Shown piece after piece: positions 45,042 through 52,647 of a stretch of DNA of 64,000 nucleotides (position 1 is its first letter; each line of letters begins with the position of its first letter). Source of the DNA: Cellulomonas shaoxiangyii (GTDB taxonomy: Bacteria > Actinomycetota > Actinomycetes > Actinomycetales > Cellulomonadaceae); the NCBI RefSeq assembly GCF_004798685.1, contig NZ_CP039291.1:3658001-3722000 (forward strand). The letters are read 5' to 3'. Made by a program: the position numbers and the translations under genes. The notes under the pieces are model-generated. The model did not search any database and was not told where the DNA came from. It worked only from the letters and a program-made list of their open reading frames with translations.

Positions 45042-47678
45042 ATGTCCACACCGCCGACGCCCGCGCCGGAAGGCGCCGTCGGCTCGCAGCAGGACGGCCC
45101 GGGGCGGCCCGCCGACGAGCACGACGCCGCGCCCCGCACCCCGTCCGCCGCCCCGTCCGCCACCGCCACGCCGTCGGCAACCGCCTCCACCTCCGGCGTC
45201 CGCGAGGTCCGGCCCCCGGTCGACGTGGTCGACGTGCCGCGTGCGCGCGTGCACCACCCGAGCGACCTGCTGGGCCTCGTGCTCTTCTCCGTGCTCGCCG
45301 TGCTGGTCGTCGTCATGGCCACGTACGCGCAGAACACCACGACGGGCGTCGCGCAGGACGTGCAGGGCTTCGCGGTGCTGCTGCGCCGCATCCTGTTCGT
45401 CCCCGTGTCCTTCCTCGAGGGCTTCACGACCGTCGTCGTGCCCATCGCCGTGCTCACCGAGCTCGCGCTGCGCCGCCTCGGCCGCCAGCTCATCGAGGGC
45501 CTGGTGGCCGCCGCCGGCGCGACCGCCCTGACCGCGGCGCTGCACTGGGCGCTGGTCTCGATCGGCTCCGAGGACCTCGTCGGGGGGCTGTCGGTGCGGC
45601 TCGGCGGCGACTGGCGCCTGACGCTGCCCGGCTACGTCGCCATGCTCGCCGCGCTGCTCACCGTGAGCGGTCCGCGCAACCGCCGACGCACGGTCGCGTG
45701 GTCGTGGAACCTGCTCTGGGTGACGATCGGCGTCGTCCTCATCACCGCCGGCGCCTCCCTGCCGGGTGTCGCCCTCGCCCTGCTGATCGGGCGGGTCGCG
45801 GGGCTCGCCGTGCGGTACGCCGCGGGTGTCACGCCCGAGCGCGCGTACGGCGACGCGCTGATCGCCGCGGTGCGCCGCGCCGGGTTCACCCCCACCGCCG
45901 TCGTGCGCGTGCCCGACGCCGTGCTCGAGTCGGAGCGCGGGCCGGGCGCCGCCGACGCCGTCGCGGCGCTGCCCCCGGCCACGCCGGCGCAGTGCGCGCT
46001 CGCCCGGTCGTCGGGCGACCGCCTCTACACGCTCGTCGACGCCGACGACCGCCGGCTCGACCTGCTCGCGTTCGACGGGGACCGCCAGGTCGTGGGCATG
46101 CTCACGCGGCTGTGGCGGAGCCTGCGGCTGCGGGGCATCGAGGGCCGGTCGGCGATCTCGCTGCGCCAGGCCACCGAGCGCGCCGCGCTGCTCGCGTACG
46201 CCGCGAGCGCCGCGGGGGTCCGCACGCCGCAGCTGCTCAGCATCGCCGAGGCGGACGACTCGATGTTCCTCGTGCAGGAGCGCCCCGGCGACGCCGTCCC
46301 GCTCTCCGACCTGGAGCCCGAGGACGTCGACGACGAGGTGCTGCACGCGATCTGGGCGGAGCTGGCGCTCGCGCACACGGCGGGCATCGCGCACCGCTCG
46401 CTGACGTCCGACGTCGTCCTCGTCGAGCGCACCGCCGACGGCCCGCGCGTGTGGATCACCGCGTGGGAGCAGGGCGACGTCGCGTCGTCCGAGCTCGCGC
46501 GCCGGCTCGACACCACCCAGATCGTCGCGCTGCTCGCCCTGCGCGTCGGCGCCCGCCGGGCCGTGGAGTCCGCCGCGGCCGTGCTGCCCGAGGCCGACAT
46601 CGAGGCGATCGGGCCACTGCTGCAGACCGTGACCCTGCCCCGGCGCACGCGCGAGGAGATGCGGGCGCACCGCGAGGTGCTCGCTGACCTGCGCAAGGCG
46701 CTCGTCGCCCGGCTGCCCGAGGCCGACGTGCAGCCCGAGCAGCTCGTGCGGTTCGGCGCCCGGACGATCTTCACGATCCTCATCACGATCGTGGCGGTGT
46801 TCGTCGTGCTCGGGTACGTCAACGTCGCGCAGATCGGCGAGGTGCTCGCCGACAGCGACTGGCGCTACAGCGCGCTCACGTTCGCCCTCGGCCTCGTGAC
46901 GCTGCTCGGTGCCGCGCTGACGTTCGTCGCGTTCTCGCCCGTGCGGCTGTCGGTCTGGCGGGCGACGCTCGTCCAGACCGCCGCGACGTTCGTGGCGCTC
47001 GCCGCGCCCGCCGGCATCGGCCCGGCCGCCCTCAACCTGCGGATGCTGACCCGGCAGGGCGTCACCGGCTCCCTCGCGGCGGCGACCGTCGCGCTCGTGC
47101 AGGTGAGCCAGTTCATCACCACGCTGCTCGTGCTGCTGGTCCTCACCGTCACGTCCGGCGTCAGCTCGCCCTCGCCCTCGACGCTGTCGGTGTCGCCGGC
47201 GATGCTCATCGCGCTCGCTGTCGTCGCGGCGACCGTCGGCGTCGCCCTGCTCTTCCCCGGCGTACGGGCGTGGGCGCACCGCACCGCCGGGCCGACCGTC
47301 CGGCAGACGCTGCCGCGGCTCATCGAGGTCGTCGGGCAGCCGTGGCGGCTCGCCCTCGCGGTCGGCGGCAACGTGCTCATGACGATGGGGTACGTGCTCG
47401 CGTTCGAGGCGGCGCTCGCCGCGCTCGGTCAGGAGGTCGGGCTCGTGCAGACCGCGCTCGTGTACCTCACGGGCAACACGGCGGGCTCGGTGGTGCCGAC
47501 GCCCGGCGGCATCGGCACCGTCGAGGCGGCGCTCACGGTCGGCCTGTCGACCATCGCGGGCGTCAACGCCGGTGTCGCCGGCACGGTGGCCCTGCTGTTC
47601 CGCCTGCTGACCTACTGGCTGCGCATCCCGTTCGGGTGGGCGGCCATGCGCTACCTGTCGAGCAAGGGCGACCTCTAG
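45042..47678 (+). CDS. Kinase-like/lysylphosphatidylglycerol-synthase-TM flippase fusion
   Basis: 878 residues. ATG at 45042 follows TAGACT by 7 bases with no ribosome site (leaderless). Residues 1-75 form a Pro/Ala/Thr-rich cytoplasmic linker; 80-260 about six membrane helices; 270-570 a protein-kinase-like or ABC1-like domain (RLDLLAFDGDRQVVGMLTRLWRSLRLRG, FLVQERPGDAVPL, AHTAGIAHRSLTSDVVLVERT) with a degenerate HRD-like loop HRSLTSDV; 575-870 an AglD/YbhN/MprF-type flippase domain (LAAPAGIGPAALNLRMLTRQGV, GNTAGSVVPTPGGIGTVEAALTVGL). It likely moves or modifies a lipid in the membrane. Kinase activity is doubtful because the DFG region is not clear. Confidence 0.85.
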   Translation: MSTPPTPAPEGAVGSQQDGPGRPADEHDAAPRTPSAAPSATATPSATASTSGVREVRPPVDVVDVPRARVHHPSDLLGLVLFSVLAVLVVVMATYAQNTTTGVAQDVQGFAVLLRRILFVPVSFLEGFTTVVVPIAVLTELALRRLGRQLIEGLVAAAGATALTAALHWALVSIGSEDLVGGLSVRLGGDWRLTLPGYVAMLAALLTVSGPRNRRRTVAWSWNLLWVTIGVVLITAGASLPGVALALLIGRVAGLAVRYAAGVTPERAYGDALIAAVRRAGFTPTAVVRVPDAVLESERGPGAADAVAALPPATPAQCALARSSGDRLYTLVDADDRRLDLLAFDGDRQVVGMLTRLWRSLRLRGIEGRSAISLRQATERAALLAYAASAAGVRTPQLLSIAEADDSMFLVQERPGDAVPLSDLEPEDVDDEVLHAIWAELALAHTAGIAHRSLTSDVVLVERTADGPRVWITAWEQGDVASSELARRLDTTQIVALLALRVGARRAVESAAAVLPEADIEAIGPLLQTVTLPRRTREEMRAHREVLADLRKALVARLPEADVQPEQLVRFGARTIFTILITIVAVFVVLGYVNVAQIGEVLADSDWRYSALTFALGLVTLLGAALTFVAFSPVRLSVWRATLVQTAATFVALAAPAGIGPAALNLRMLTRQGVTGSLAAATVALVQVSQFITTLLVLLVLTVTSGVSSPSPSTLSVSPAMLIALAVVAATVGVALLFPGVRAWAHRTAGPTVRQTLPRLIEVVGQPWRLALAVGGNVLMTMGYVLAFEAALAALGQEVGLVQTALVYLTGNTAGSVVPTPGGIGTVEAALTVGLSTIAGVNAGVAGTVALLFRLLTYWLRIPFGWAAMRYLSSKGDL

Positions 47679-47798
47679 ACGCACGTCCGCGCAGGTCGCG
47701 GACCGTCGTGCCTCGGTCCACGCCTGCGCGGCGGTGTGCGGCCGGTGCCGCGTTCGGTGCGGTGTGCTGGTGCAGACGGCATCGCGCCGTGCTCGTGC

Positions 47799-47826
47799 TG
47801 ACGGCACCGCCCGGGCGGTGCCGTCA
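47799..47826. terminator. 28-base perfect palindrome between the flippase gene and the riboswitch-controlled ORF
   Basis: A 28-base perfect palindrome (14-base arm TGACGGCACCGCCC) lies 18 bases past the minus-strand stop at 47844 and 120 bases past the plus-strand stop at 47678. It can end transcription in both directions and closes the riboswitch transcription unit. Confidence 0.7.
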
Positions 47827-47843
47827 CGCCGAGCCCGTGCGGC

Positions 47844-47990
47844 TCAGGCGGCCAGGCGGTCGCGCTGGGCCGGGAGCGTCGCGACCACCTGCAGGCGGCG
47901 GGCCGTCGCGGCCCACGACGCCACGCGGGCGTCGGGGAGGGAGTTGGTGCGTGCCTCGAAGGGCTCTGCGGCAGATCCACGCTGATCCAT
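47844..47990 (-). CDS. 48-residue protein behind a c-di-GMP riboswitch
   Basis: 48 residues, MDQRGSAAEPFEARTNSL...RLAA, from an ATG at 47990 with GAGAGG 9 bases upstream. Coding sense is supported by the ribosome site, the riboswitch directly upstream and the hairpin directly downstream. No signal peptide or membrane helix; a possible amphipathic helix WAATARRLQVVATLPAQRDRL. I do not recognise the family. Because it is the only ORF in the riboswitch unit, it is probably a c-di-GMP-controlled small protein. Alternatively the RNA acts by itself. Confidence 0.6.
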   Translation of the reverse strand: MDQRGSAAEPFEARTNSLPDARVASWAATARRLQVVATLPAQRDRLAA

Positions 47991-48004
47991 GATGTGGGCC
48001 TCTC

Positions 48005-48098
48005 GTCGTTCGGTAGCCCGGCTGACCGCGTGGGTCCCGTGGCTTTGCGTCCCCGCCTTGCGGAGGGTTTGCCGTTTTCGCTGACAAGTCAGACATTA
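48005..48098 (-). promoter_or_regulatory. Cyclic di-GMP-I (GEMM) riboswitch with its promoter
   Basis: Read on the minus strand, the leader contains the GEMM hallmark blocks in order: CGGCAAACC (48073-48065 region), a GNRA-type loop GCAA on a stem CCUCC/GGCGG (one U-C mismatch), GGACGCAAAGCC (48052-48041), and the second stem-loop GGUCAGCCGGGCUACC (48027-48012). These correspond to the conserved c-di-GMP-binding core and tetraloop-receptor of class I riboswitches. A TANNNT hexamer TAATGT (48098-48093) lies just before, with a likely transcription start near 48086. The 48-residue ORF begins 15 bases after the aptamer, so regulation of ribosome access to its GAGAGG is plausible. Confidence 0.88.
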
Positions 48099-48218
48099 GC
48101 CCGTTCTCATGGCCCGGGGAAGTGTTCCAGGTCACGTGACCAGGACAGCCGCTCATTTCACCCGTTCGGCGTCCGGGCGTCGGCACCCGCCAGGGTCCGA
48201 GGTCCCGCGGATGCCGAC

Positions 48219-48250
48219 GCGCCCCCGGCCGACGAGCGGTCCGGGGGCGC
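48219..48250 (-). terminator. Hairpin after csbD
   Basis: GCGCCCCCGG (48219-48228) pairs with CCGGGGGCGC (48241-48250) across 12 bases, 30 bases beyond the csbD stop. No T run. Confidence 0.55.
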
Positions 48251-48280
48251 GCGACCTGCCAGGTCAGCGAAGGTGTGGCG

Positions 48281-48451
48281 TCAGCGGAACGCGTCCTTGA
48301 CGTTCTCGCCGGCCTGCTTGACGTTGGCCTTCGACTGGTCCTTGTGGCCCTCGGCCTCGAGGTGCTCGTCGTCGGAGGCCTTGCCCAGGCCCTCCTTGGC
48401 CTTGCCCTTGGCCTCCTCGGCCGCGTTCTTGATCTTGTCGTCCAGACCCAT
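48281..48451 (-). CDS. CsbD-family stress protein
   Basis: 56 residues, ATG at 48451 with GAAGGAGG upstream. Highly charged, Lys/Glu/Ala repeats typical of CsbD: MGLDDKIKNAAEEAKGKAKEGLG then DEHLEAEGHKDQSKANVKQAGENVKDAF. CsbD proteins are small, abundant general-stress proteins (SigB regulon in Bacillus). The upstream promoter fits this. Confidence 0.93.
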   Translation of the reverse strand: MGLDDKIKNAAEEAKGKAKEGLGKASDDEHLEAEGHKDQSKANVKQAGENVKDAFR

Positions 48452-48498
48452 GACAGCCTCCTTCTCGATTCCGTCCCGCCGACGGTATGCCGGGTGCG

Positions 48499-48522
48499 GT
48501 ACCCCCGCAATCGGGGGCAGAC
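48499..48522 (-). promoter_or_regulatory. SigB/SigF-class stress promoter of csbD
   Basis: On the minus strand GTCT (48522-48519), 14 bases, GGGTAC (48504-48499): an exact match to GNNT-N14-16-GGGTAY, the consensus of the SigB/SigF family of general-stress sigma factors. It lies about 48 bases before the csbD ATG. Confidence 0.6.
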
Positions 48523-48605
48523 CGGCGATCGGGTGGAGCAGCCGGGCCGGGCAGTCGGGCCTGGCAGCCGGGCCAGCAGTCGGGCCGGGACGCCGGGCCG
48601 AGGGG

Positions 48606-49208
48606 TCAGGCGTCGGCGGCCGGGCCGGCCTCGTCCCGCAGGCGCGGCTCGGTGCGCCGGGCCGGCGCGAAGCCGGCCTTGTCGGCGTAGAACGCGCGGA
48701 CCTGGTCCATGTCCGCGCGCACGTCGCCCGTGAGGTGCAGCGTCGGGCCGAGGCCCGCCGTCATCGTGGTGCGGTCGACGTAGCCGAGCGTTACCGGCAG
48801 GTCCGTGGCGCGCGCGATCCGGTAGAAGCCCGACTTCCACCCCGACCCCGACCGCGACCCCTCGGGCGTCACGACGAGGTAGAACCGCTCGCCCGCGCGG
48901 ATGCGCGCCACGATGTCCTCCACGAGGCCCGCCGGGTCGCTGCGGTCCACGGGGATGCCGCCGAGCGCCCGCATGAGGGGCCCCGCCGGGCCGGAGAACA
49001 GGGTGTGCTTGCCGAGCCAGCGGAAGGTCACGCCGGCCTCCCACGCGATGGCCAGCATCAGGACGAAGTCCCAGTTGGACGTGTGCGGCGCACCGATGAG
49101 CACCCCGGTGCCGTCCCGGGGGATGCGCTCGGTGCGCAGCTGCCACCGGCTGACGCGCCAGAAGGCGCGCGCCAGCGCCGCCCGCACGCCGGGGACGCGG
49201 GCGCTCAC
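48606..49208 (-). CDS. PlsC-family lysophospholipid acyltransferase
   Basis: 200 residues, GTG at 49208 overlapping the phytochrome stop (GTGA). Acyltransferase motif HX4D in IGAPHTSNWDFVL and the second block GGIPVDRSDPAGLVEDIV, VTPEGSRS (EGTR-like). It would transfer a fatty acyl group to a lysophospholipid or similar at the membrane. Gene order is coupled to the light sensor, an unusual pairing. Confidence 0.85.
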   Translation of the reverse strand: MSARVPGVRAALARAFWRVSRWQLRTERIPRDGTGVLIGAPHTSNWDFVLMLAIAWEAGVTFRWLGKHTLFSGPAGPLMRALGGIPVDRSDPAGLVEDIVARIRAGERFYLVVTPEGSRSGSGWKSGFYRIARATDLPVTLGYVDRTTMTAGLGPTLHLTGDVRADMDQVRAFYADKAGFAPARRTEPRLRDEAGPAADA

Positions 49209-51511
49209 GCGGCCCCCGCCCCGGCGGTCACGAGCACCTGCTCGCGCGCCAGCACGAGGAGCGTGATGTCGTCCGTCGAGTCGTCGTCGCGGCACGCCTC
49301 GACGACGTCGTCGATGTCGACCCGCTCCCCCCGCGCGCCGGCACCGAACGCGGACACGAGCCGCTCGATGCCCGCGGCCAACGACGTCGACCGCGAGTCG
49401 ACGAGCCCGTCGCTGTAGAGCACGAGCGCTCCTCCCATCTCGACCTGCACGGACGCCGCGCGCGGCGCTCCCGAACCCACACCGATCGGCCGGTCCACCG
49501 GGACGTCGGCCAGCGAGGCGCGGCCCGACCCGTCGACGAGCAGCGGCAGCGGGTGGCCCGCCGCGCCGACCAGCGCCTCGCCCGTCGCCGGGTCGACGAC
49601 CGCCACGACGAGCGTCGCCATGTCGTCCCGCATGGTGCGGCGGGCCAGCGCGTCGAGGTCCGCGAGCGCCTCCTCGACGGCCTGCCCCCGCAGCAGGTAG
49701 GCGCGCAGCGCGTTGCGCAGCTGGCCCATGGCCGCCGCGGCACCCACGCCGTGCCCGGCGACGTCCCCGACCACGACGGCGACCCGCCCGTCGGGCAGCT
49801 CGAGCGCGTCGTACCAGTCGCCGCCGACGCGGCCGCCCGCGGACGGCTCGTAGCGCGCGTGCACCGACCAGCCGGCCGGCTGCGGCAGCGCACGCGGGAG
49901 CAGCGACTGCTGGAGCGCGTACGCCGCGGCCATCTGCCAGCGGTTGCGCAGCAGCAGCACCTCGAGCAGGCGCGTGCGCAGCTGCTCGACCGCGCGCACG
50001 TGCGCACCGGCCCACGCCTCGCTGCGCCCGCGCACCACCTCGCGCCACCGGTCGAACGACAGGCGCGGGCTGAGCCGCACCTTCCCGTCCTCCTCGCGCG
50101 CGATCTTCGCGTTGTGCGGGTCGCCGCCCCAGTACACGTCCTGCACGACCTCGTGCCGCAGCCACACGACGCACTGGTCGTCGGGCAGCTGCACGGCGAG
50201 CACGCCCGCGACACCGGGCAGGCGCGCGGCCAGCTCCGGGGCCTGCTCGGCGAGGGACGTGCACGCCGTCACCGGGGCGTCGCGGCCCGCGACCCAGTCG
50301 AGCAGGGGGGCGACGTCCGCGGGGACCGCGCCGGTCGTCGCGACCAGCCCGTCCGCGCGGACCACGACGCCCTGCGCCGGGACCAGGTCGAGCAGCCCGC
50401 TGCCCGCCGCGAGCGCGTCGGCGAGGGCGCGGTCGGAGTCGCGGGCTGCGTGCAGCACACGGCCGAGGGCGCCCTGCGCGGCCAGCTCGGTCTCGAGCTC
50501 GCGCTCCTCGGCGCGCGCGACCAGCCGCAGCGACAGCGTGGAACCGAGGAACTCGGCGGCCGCGCGGACGCCGTAGGGCGGCATGTAGGGACCGCTGTAG
50601 TGGTGGCACGCCACGAGGCCCCAGAGCCTGCCGTCGCGCAGCAGGGAGATCGACATGGACGCGCGCACGCCCATGTTGCCCAGGTACTCGATGTGCACGG
50701 GCGAGACGCTGCGCAGCACGGCGTGCGTCATGTCCAGCGGCTCCCCGGACGCCGGGTCGAGCGGCGGGACCACGGGCGAGGGCGTGTACCCGACGTCCGC
50801 GATGAGCCGGACCCAGTTGGTCTCGTAGAGCTGGCGCGCCTGCGGCGGGATGTCGGAGGCCGGGTAGTGCAGGCCGAGGAACGAGTTGAGGTCCTCCCGC
50901 CTCGCCTCCGCGACGACCTCGCCGTTGTACTCCGCGTCGAAGCGGTAGACCATCACGCGGTCGAACCCGGTGAGCGCCCGCACCTCGCGCGCCGCGACGT
51001 CGTACAGCGCCTCGAGGCTGCGCGCGCCGTTGAGCTCCTCCACGGCGCCGCGCACCGCCTGGTACGTGTTCGGGAACGAGAACGGTCGCGGCCCGTACGC
51101 CGGCTCCAGCTCGACCACCAGCAGCGTGCCCGTGCCGACCGCGACGCGGTGCAGGATCGCGTCCATCGTCACGGGCCCGGCCGGGCCGGCGACGTCCACG
51201 CTCAGCGGGTTGCGCGCCCGCAGGTCCCCGAAGGTGCGCACGTGGTGACGGACCGCGTCCGCTGCCTCGAGACCGAGCACGGACCCCAGGCCGGTCCCGA
51301 CGACGTCCTCGGCGGGCCGGCCGACCAGCCCCTCGACGGTGCGCGACGCGTGCCGCACCTCGAGCCCGGGCTCCGTGACCGCGAGCAGCACACCGTGCGG
51401 CTGCACCGAGCCCGGGACGCGGATCGGCTCCGCCGCGCAGGCGTCCAGGTCGACCGGCACGTCCGCAGGGAGTCCGCCGACGCGCGGCGTCGCGCTGCCG
51501 TGCTGGGTCAT
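49205..51511 (-). CDS. Bacteriophytochrome with SpoIIE/PP2C phosphatase output
   Basis: 768 residues, ATG at 51511. PAS-like domain 18-125 with the bilin-attachment candidate Cys25 in DLDACAAEPIRVPGSVQPHGVLL; GAF 135-305 with YPASDIPPQARQLYETNWVR (PASDIP motif) and SPVHIEYLGNMGVRASMSISLL (bilin-binding His) and LWGLVACHHYSGPY; PHY 320-500 with the tongue WGGDP and LSPRLSFDRW (PRxSF). Residues 540-755 are a SpoIIE-type PP2C phosphatase: GGRVGGDWYDALELPDGRVAVVVGDVAGHGVGAAAAM, GHPLPLLVDG, LVLYSDGLVDSR, DDITLLVL, with the metal-binding Asp residues kept. Instead of histidine kinase output, light would control dephosphorylation, probably of an anti-sigma-factor antagonist. Heme oxygenase for bilin is not in the window. 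Confidence 0.93.
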   Translation of the reverse strand: MTQHGSATPRVGGLPADVPVDLDACAAEPIRVPGSVQPHGVLLAVTEPGLEVRHASRTVEGLVGRPAEDVVGTGLGSVLGLEAADAVRHHVRTFGDLRARNPLSVDVAGPAGPVTMDAILHRVAVGTGTLLVVELEPAYGPRPFSFPNTYQAVRGAVEELNGARSLEALYDVAAREVRALTGFDRVMVYRFDAEYNGEVVAEARREDLNSFLGLHYPASDIPPQARQLYETNWVRLIADVGYTPSPVVPPLDPASGEPLDMTHAVLRSVSPVHIEYLGNMGVRASMSISLLRDGRLWGLVACHHYSGPYMPPYGVRAAAEFLGSTLSLRLVARAEERELETELAAQGALGRVLHAARDSDRALADALAAGSGLLDLVPAQGVVVRADGLVATTGAVPADVAPLLDWVAGRDAPVTACTSLAEQAPELAARLPGVAGVLAVQLPDDQCVVWLRHEVVQDVYWGGDPHNAKIAREEDGKVRLSPRLSFDRWREVVRGRSEAWAGAHVRAVEQLRTRLLEVLLLRNRWQMAAAYALQQSLLPRALPQPAGWSVHARYEPSAGGRVGGDWYDALELPDGRVAVVVGDVAGHGVGAAAAMGQLRNALRAYLLRGQAVEEALADLDALARRTMRDDMATLVVAVVDPATGEALVGAAGHPLPLLVDGSGRASLADVPVDRPIGVGSGAPRAASVQVEMGGALVLYSDGLVDSRSTSLAAGIERLVSAFGAGARGERVDIDDVVEACRDDDSTDDITLLVLAREQVLVTAGAGAA

Positions 51512-51599
51512 GCGACTCCGTCCTGCGCGGTGCGGGCACTGTCCCCAGCACCGTAGACGATGCCTCCGACGCCGCCCGCCCCGGTCCGGCCCGCGGGCC

Positions 51600-52577
51600 T
51601 CAGCCCTCGAACGGGGCGTCGAGCCAGACGTCCGCGGGCGGGACGAGCGTCTCGAGCTCCTCGAACAGCGCGTCGGACAGCGGCGCGGCCGCGGCGGCGA
51701 GGGTCTGCGCGACCCGGTCGGGCCGCGAGAAGCCGACGATCGTCGCGGCGAACCGCTCGTCGCGGAGCGAGAACTGCAGCGCCGCCGTGCCGATGTCGGT
51801 GCCGTGCTCGGCGCACACCCGGCGCATCGCGTCCGCCGCCGTCAGGACCGCGTCCGGCGCCGGGCGGTACCCGTAGGTCGTCGGCCCCCCGGACTGGTGC
51901 GCGAGGATCCCGCCGCCGTACACGGCCGCGTTGAGGATCCCCATGCCGCGCGCCTGCGCCTCGTCCAGCAGCCCGCCCGCGCTGCGGTCGAGCAGCGTCC
52001 AGCGGTTGTGCACGAGCAGCACGTCGAAGACGCCGAGCGCCAGGTAGCGCGCGATCTCCTGCACGCGACCGCCGGCCAGGCCGATCGCGCCGACCGCCCC
52101 CGACTCGCGCAGCTCGACGAGCGCCTCGACGGCGCCGCCGGGCGCGGTGAGGTCGTCGAACTCGTGGAACTCCGGGTCGTGCAGGTGCACGAGCGGCAGG
52201 TGGTCCATGCCGAGCCGGGCGCGCGACTCCTCGACCGAGCGGCGCACGCGCTCCCCGGAGTAGTCCGCACCGTCCGGGTCGACCTTCGTCGCGACGACGA
52301 CGTCGGCCGGCACCCCGCCCGCGGCCGTGAGCGCCGCGCCGATGCGCCGCTCGCTCTCGCCCCCCGAGTACCCGTTGGACGTGTCGATGAACCGGATGTC
52401 GCTGTGCAGCGCCGCCCGGACGGTGTCGATGCCGCGCTCCGGGGAGACGTCCTGGCCGAACAGCTCCGGCATGCTCCCCAGCGGTCCGCCGCCGAGCGCC
52501 ACGGCGCTCACGGTCAGGCCGGTCCCGGGCAGGGGGCGCATCCACCCGGCCCCTCCGGGCACGTGCGCTGCGGTCAT
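51600..52577 (-). CDS. Aldo/keto reductase
   Basis: 325 residues, ATG at 52577 with GAGGAGGG upstream. TIM-barrel oxidoreductase with catalytic Asp/Tyr in FIDTSNGYSGGESERRIG, Lys in VVATKVDPDG and His in LVHLHDPEFHEFDDL; C-terminal NADPH region TIVGFSRPDRVAQTL. Resembles AKR families acting on sugars (galactose/fucose dehydrogenase-like), substrate unknown. Confidence 0.92.
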   Translation of the reverse strand: MTAAHVPGGAGWMRPLPGTGLTVSAVALGGGPLGSMPELFGQDVSPERGIDTVRAALHSDIRFIDTSNGYSGGESERRIGAALTAAGGVPADVVVATKVDPDGADYSGERVRRSVEESRARLGMDHLPLVHLHDPEFHEFDDLTAPGGAVEALVELRESGAVGAIGLAGGRVQEIARYLALGVFDVLLVHNRWTLLDRSAGGLLDEAQARGMGILNAAVYGGGILAHQSGGPTTYGYRPAPDAVLTAADAMRRVCAEHGTDIGTAALQFSLRDERFAATIVGFSRPDRVAQTLAAAAAPLSDALFEELETLVPPADVWLDAPFEG

Positions 52578-52647
52578 GGACCCTCCTCGATGTGCGGGCG
52601 CCGGCGGGCCGGACGTCCGTGTCGGTACCGACGTGTGGGCCGGCGCG

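Noticed and set aside
44946..47807. Minus-strand open frame of 953 codons opposite the flippase gene
   Set aside because: Composition is Arg/Asp/Gly/His-rich without motifs; the plus strand has membrane helices and a flippase signature.
47675..47980. Minus-strand 101-codon ORF overlapping the riboswitch-controlled ORF in another frame
   Set aside because: Pro/Arg-rich and passes through the terminator palindrome; the 48-residue frame has the ribosome site and proper spacing to the aptamer.
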